From NCBI GenBank assembly GCA_002005505.1, contig MVGU01001123.1, forward strand, positions 1 through 64,000: a stretch of 64,000 nt of DNA, written 5' to 3'. Position 1 is the stretch's first letter. Every line of letters starts with the position of its first letter. The translations under genes were made by a program, and so were the position numbers. The DNA is from Botryococcus braunii (lineage: Eukaryota; Chlorophyta; Trebouxiophyceae). Positions 60,890 to 64,000 of the stretch are shown one piece after another. The notes under the pieces are model-generated. The model did no database searches and was not told the origin of the DNA. It saw nothing but the letters and a program-made list of their open reading frames with translations.

Positions 60890-61328
60890 TCATGGAACAA
60901 TACCTCACCACATTTTCTCCTTATCCTAATTTTTATTCTTCTTTAAAACAGCAAGCGGGACAACTTTTAGATTGTTTATTTTCTTGTAGCACTTCTTTGG
61001 AAATTCAGCCCGATGGTACACACTTACCACAGTTTGTTGTTGTTGAACGGGGGGAAGTTGAACAAACATTATCACGCTTTCGGCAAGACCAACTTGGGAC
61101 ACCTCAAATGCATGCTTGCTTTGTCTTAGGGGCAAAAGTTGCCAAAAGTGCGACCATTTTTCCCTTTTTGAAGGGCATGCGTGTGCTCCTGCAAGGGAAA
61201 AAAGATAGGAATATTCCCTATTCCTATGTCGTTTACTATGCACCTCCCCAACATTGCATATCATTTTGTCAGGCACGAGCACATCCAGACCTTGCCTTCA
61301 TCTTCAATATCAGGTGTGGGGGGGGGGG
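60886..61328 (+). pseudogene. pol: Gypsy G3 pol N-terminal segment
   Basis: MIMEQYLTTFSPYPNFYSSL..., similar to G2 42074-42259, running to FIFNIR just before protease. The frame is lost in a run of eleven G (61318-61328). The segment between gag and protease is conserved in G2 and G3 and I do not recognise it. Confidence 0.7.
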
Positions 61329-63907
61329 TCAGTGGAGTCGCTCTGGTAGATACCGGGGCAACCCACACATTTGTGCGCAGGTCTTTTGTGAACACTTTAG
61401 GCCTTCGGCCGGTGAACACTCCGGTGTCTGTCCAATTGGCAGATGGCCAAACAATGACCTCTGCCGGCACTGTTTCTTTAAGGTTGCATTTGTCAAGAAC
61501 TTACGTTGAACAAAGGAAATTCATAGTCTGTGACAGGCTCTTGGATGGTATAGATGTCATTTTAGGAAATGATTTCTTGAAAGACCGGGGCGCATTCATA
61601 GACTACGCGCAAAATGCCTTGCATTTGAAGCCGGCACACTTCCCTCACTACATAACTCTCCGAAATAATGCGATTGTGCCCGGGACAAGCCCAATAAATC
61701 ATACTAAGATTATTTCAGCAATAAGTGCAAACAGGGCTTTACGGAAGGGTGCTCAAATGTTTTGGGGAGTCGTGCGAGAGGAGACAAAGGAGGGGACAAT
61801 GGGGAATGGAAGGGACCAGTCATGGGAGGAGATTGTATTGGGGAAGGTGGCCTCGGCTACCATGAAAGAAGAACCTCCCCCATGGGATACAGATGAAGCC
61901 ACCGACCTTAACCTAAACTCTCGGGATGCAATTGGTAGTATGACTGGCAAACCAAAGGAGCTGCGAGAACTTCTGTTGCAGTTTCTAGATGTTTTCCCAG
62001 ATAAGCTGCCAGAGTTGCCACCAGATAGGGGGGTAGCTCACACTATACCAATAGAACCAGGCCATGTAACCCCGTGCCGACCCACCTATAGGCTTGCTGA
62101 ACCTGAAGTCAAAGAATGTAGGCGGCACGTCGAAGCCCAAGGGTTCATTAGGCCTAGTTCCTCTCCTTATGGCAGCCCAATTCTGTTTGTTAGAAAAAAG
62201 GATGGTTCTTTCCGTATGGTCATCGACTATCGAGCGGTCAATAATCTCACAAGGAAAGACAAATATCCATTACCAAGAATTGACGATTTGCTAGATAAAC
62301 TACAAGGCTCACAATATTTCAGTTCGTTTGACCTGTTGTCGGGTTACCACCAAGTACGACAGCATGAGGCGGATGTACCCAAAACAGCATTTAGGACACC
62401 TTTTGGGTCCTATGAGTTTTTGGTTATGCCCTTTGGGCTAACGAATGCTCCGTCAACTTTTCAAAGGTTGATGAATTCAATATTTCACGACTTTATTCGT
62501 GAAGGCTTCGTCGTTATTTATCTAGATGACTTGTTAATCCACAGTCAATCCTTAGAGGATCATTACCAACATTTGGCACGTGTGCTCGAGCGGCTCCGGG
62601 AACAGAAACTGTATGCTAAGTTATCCAAATGTGACTTCCTAACGTCAGAGTTGTGTTACTTGGGACATGTTGTTGGACGGGACGGGCTGAAAGTGGATCC
62701 GGCTAAAGTTAAAGCTATCAAGGACTGGCCAACTCCCACTACGGCGAAGCACGTACGGCAATTTCTGGGGCTAGCCAACTACTTCCGCAAGTTTGTCAAA
62801 AACTATAGTACGATAGCTGCCCCACTTACCCATCTAACTGGCAAGACTCCATGGATTTGGGGCAACCCCGAGCAACATTCTTTTGATAGTCTCAAGAATG
62901 CCTTAGTCAATGCTACCACCTTGGTATTGCCAAATCCACAAAAGCCGTACCGTGTCGTTACCGATGCTAGTGACATAGGAGTTGGTGCAGTTTTATTACA
63001 AGACCAAAAGCCGGTCGCTTATTTCAGTAAAAAACTCAATTCAGCTGAGACGCGATATAGCACAACTGAAAAAGAACTTTTAGGATTCTTATATGCTTTG
63101 AAAGAGTGGCGCTGCTATGTCCTAGGCACCTCATTTGTTGTTGTCACTGACCATAAGGCTAACAGCTTTTTACAAACCCAATCTCTCCTTTCACCCAGAA
63201 GGGCGCGGTGGGCCGAATATCTGCAACAATTTGACATTAAGTGGGAATGGTCACCTGGGGTTGGCAACCCAGCAGACCCACTTTCAAGATGTCCTAATCT
63301 GGCCGTGGCCAACGTGTCGGGTGGACATCTGGGGGAGCACTCTCTCCTTGTCGAAGCGGATATGATGGGGGCAGGGGAGGCTGCAGACTCTCACTCCCTA
63401 CCCTCGCAACTGGAAGGAATGGAAGCATGGGTGCGGGTTCTAAAGGATGCTTATTTAGTTGATGGATGGCTCTCGCGTAAACAAAACCGTCGGAAATTGG
63501 CCCACCGGAACGGGTTCTGGTATAAAAACTCGCGTTTGTATGTGCCCTCGCATTACGTTTCAGTGGACGGGGCGGAAAGGAACCTCCGTAGGGAAATACT
63601 TGAAAATCTTCATGGACCCCCAATAGTGGGTCATCAAGGGCGGGACAGGACAATCGAGCTGGTCGCCAGATCTTGGTGGTGGCCAGGGGTAAATGCAGAT
63701 GTAACCGACTATGTAGCGCATTGCGACTCGTGCCAAAGAGTAAAACCTTTTTCAGGCTTACCTGTAGGGTTGTTACACCCCTTAGAAATCCCTTCTCGAA
63801 AATGGGAGTCCATGTCTATGGATCTCATCACGGGATTACCTAAGACCAAATCTGGGTACAATGCAATTTGGGTTGGGGCTGATAGATTATCTAAATTATC
63901 TAAATAG
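61329..63907 (+). CDS. pol: Gypsy G3 protease, RT, RNase H, integrase start
   Basis: The open frame runs from 61181, but the real protein enters it at the G-run. Protease VALVDTGATHTFVRRSF; RT (FVRKKDGSFRMVIDYRAVNN, FSSFDLLSGYHQVR, VMPFGLTNAPSTFQRLMN, YLDDLLIHS); RNase H (VVTDASDIGVGAVL, TTEKELLGFLYAL, TDHKANSF, GNPADPLSR); integrase zinc region (LHGPPIVGHQG, CDSCQ) and first Asp (SMDLITGLP). Three or four residues before GFIRPS are missing compared with G2. The frame ends at TAG after DRLSKLSK. Confidence 0.92.
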
Positions 63908-64000
63908 TTTCAGATAGAGACCCACGTTGGGTGGGCAAGTTCTGTCAGGAGTTGTTTAGGCTCACGGGGTGCCGGTCCGCCTTGTCTACTGCTTTCCACC
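63908..64000 (+). pseudogene. pol: Gypsy G3 integrase continuation after an internal deletion
   Basis: In another frame the last bases read SDRDPRWVGKFCQELF and CRSALSTAFH, the second-Asp region of a gypsy integrase. Directly after DRLSKLSK this leaves out some 30-40 expected residues, so there is a deletion of roughly 100 bp that also shifts the frame. Confidence 0.8.

Larger units (their letters stand above)
57334..64000 (+). mobile_element. Ty3/gypsy retrotransposon G3 (3' end outside window)
   Basis: Plus-strand element with a short LTR, PBS, gag (split by a hAT-like insertion), a pol N-terminal segment, protease, RT, RNase H and integrase start. It is inserted in copia D'. Two G-run frameshifts and an integrase deletion make it defective as read. 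It is the same family as G2 (PBS, knuckle and RT all similar). Confidence 0.9.

Overview
This window is eukaryotic DNA made almost entirely of nested retrotransposons. I see no bacterial-type operons, rRNA, tRNA genes, CRISPR arrays or origins. The mixture points to a large, repeat-rich plant or algal-type genome: Ty1/copia elements primed by an internal (half) initiator-tRNA site, Ty3/gypsy elements carrying PHD-finger and Dam-like domains, and a hAT-like DNA transposon. The species cannot be fixed from sequence alone. All reading frames are consistent with the standard genetic code.

Layout. 1-15405: minus-strand copia element A, cut off at the window start, with a solo LTR (S, 1437-2902) in its pol gene and a young plus-strand copia element P (6393-13716) in its gag gene. 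A itself sits inside the 3' LTR of minus-strand copia element D (15406-19661). 19662-20683 is unassigned. 20684-38150 holds Ty3/gypsy element G1, whose 5' LTR is split by minus-strand copia element B (21471-28609, 5-bp target duplication, LTRs differing at about one base). 38151-40314 is the least transposon-like stretch, with a minisatellite and two exon-like open frames. 40315-43446 is a minus-strand gypsy fragment G2 inserted in copia fragment C (43447-45299). 45300-57333 is a second, near-identical copy of the D-A-S nest (D', A', S'), lacking P but carrying another solo LTR (E, 45982-46860). From 57334 to the window end is plus-strand gypsy element G3, inserted in D', with a 1485-bp non-autonomous hAT-like element (58124-59608, 8-bp target duplication) in its gag.

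How the genes fit together. Each copia element follows the same plan: LTR, PBS (GGTTATGGGCC...), a small accessory gene (ORF1), gag, protease, integrase, a long Cys-containing linker, RT, RNase H, polypurine tract, LTR. P is the best preserved; its only visible lesion is one TAG between gag and the rest of pol. G1 has gag, protease, an acidic linker, a Dam-like domain, RT, RNase H, a PHD finger and only the tail of integrase.

Most unusual observation. The copia accessory protein ORF1 begins, in three diverged elements, with a sequence closely resembling the histone H3 N-terminal tail (RTKQTARK in B; MARTRRTGRMSTG in A; MARKRPTGRMSTGG in P), followed at a conserved position by a PPxY motif. 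In A and P the residue matching H3 K9 is Met. A chromatin-mimicry or anti-silencing role is inference, but the sequence pattern is directly visible. Other notable points are the Dam-like domain and PHD finger in G1, a ~145-bp duplication inside every copia LTR, and the duplicated D-A-S nest.
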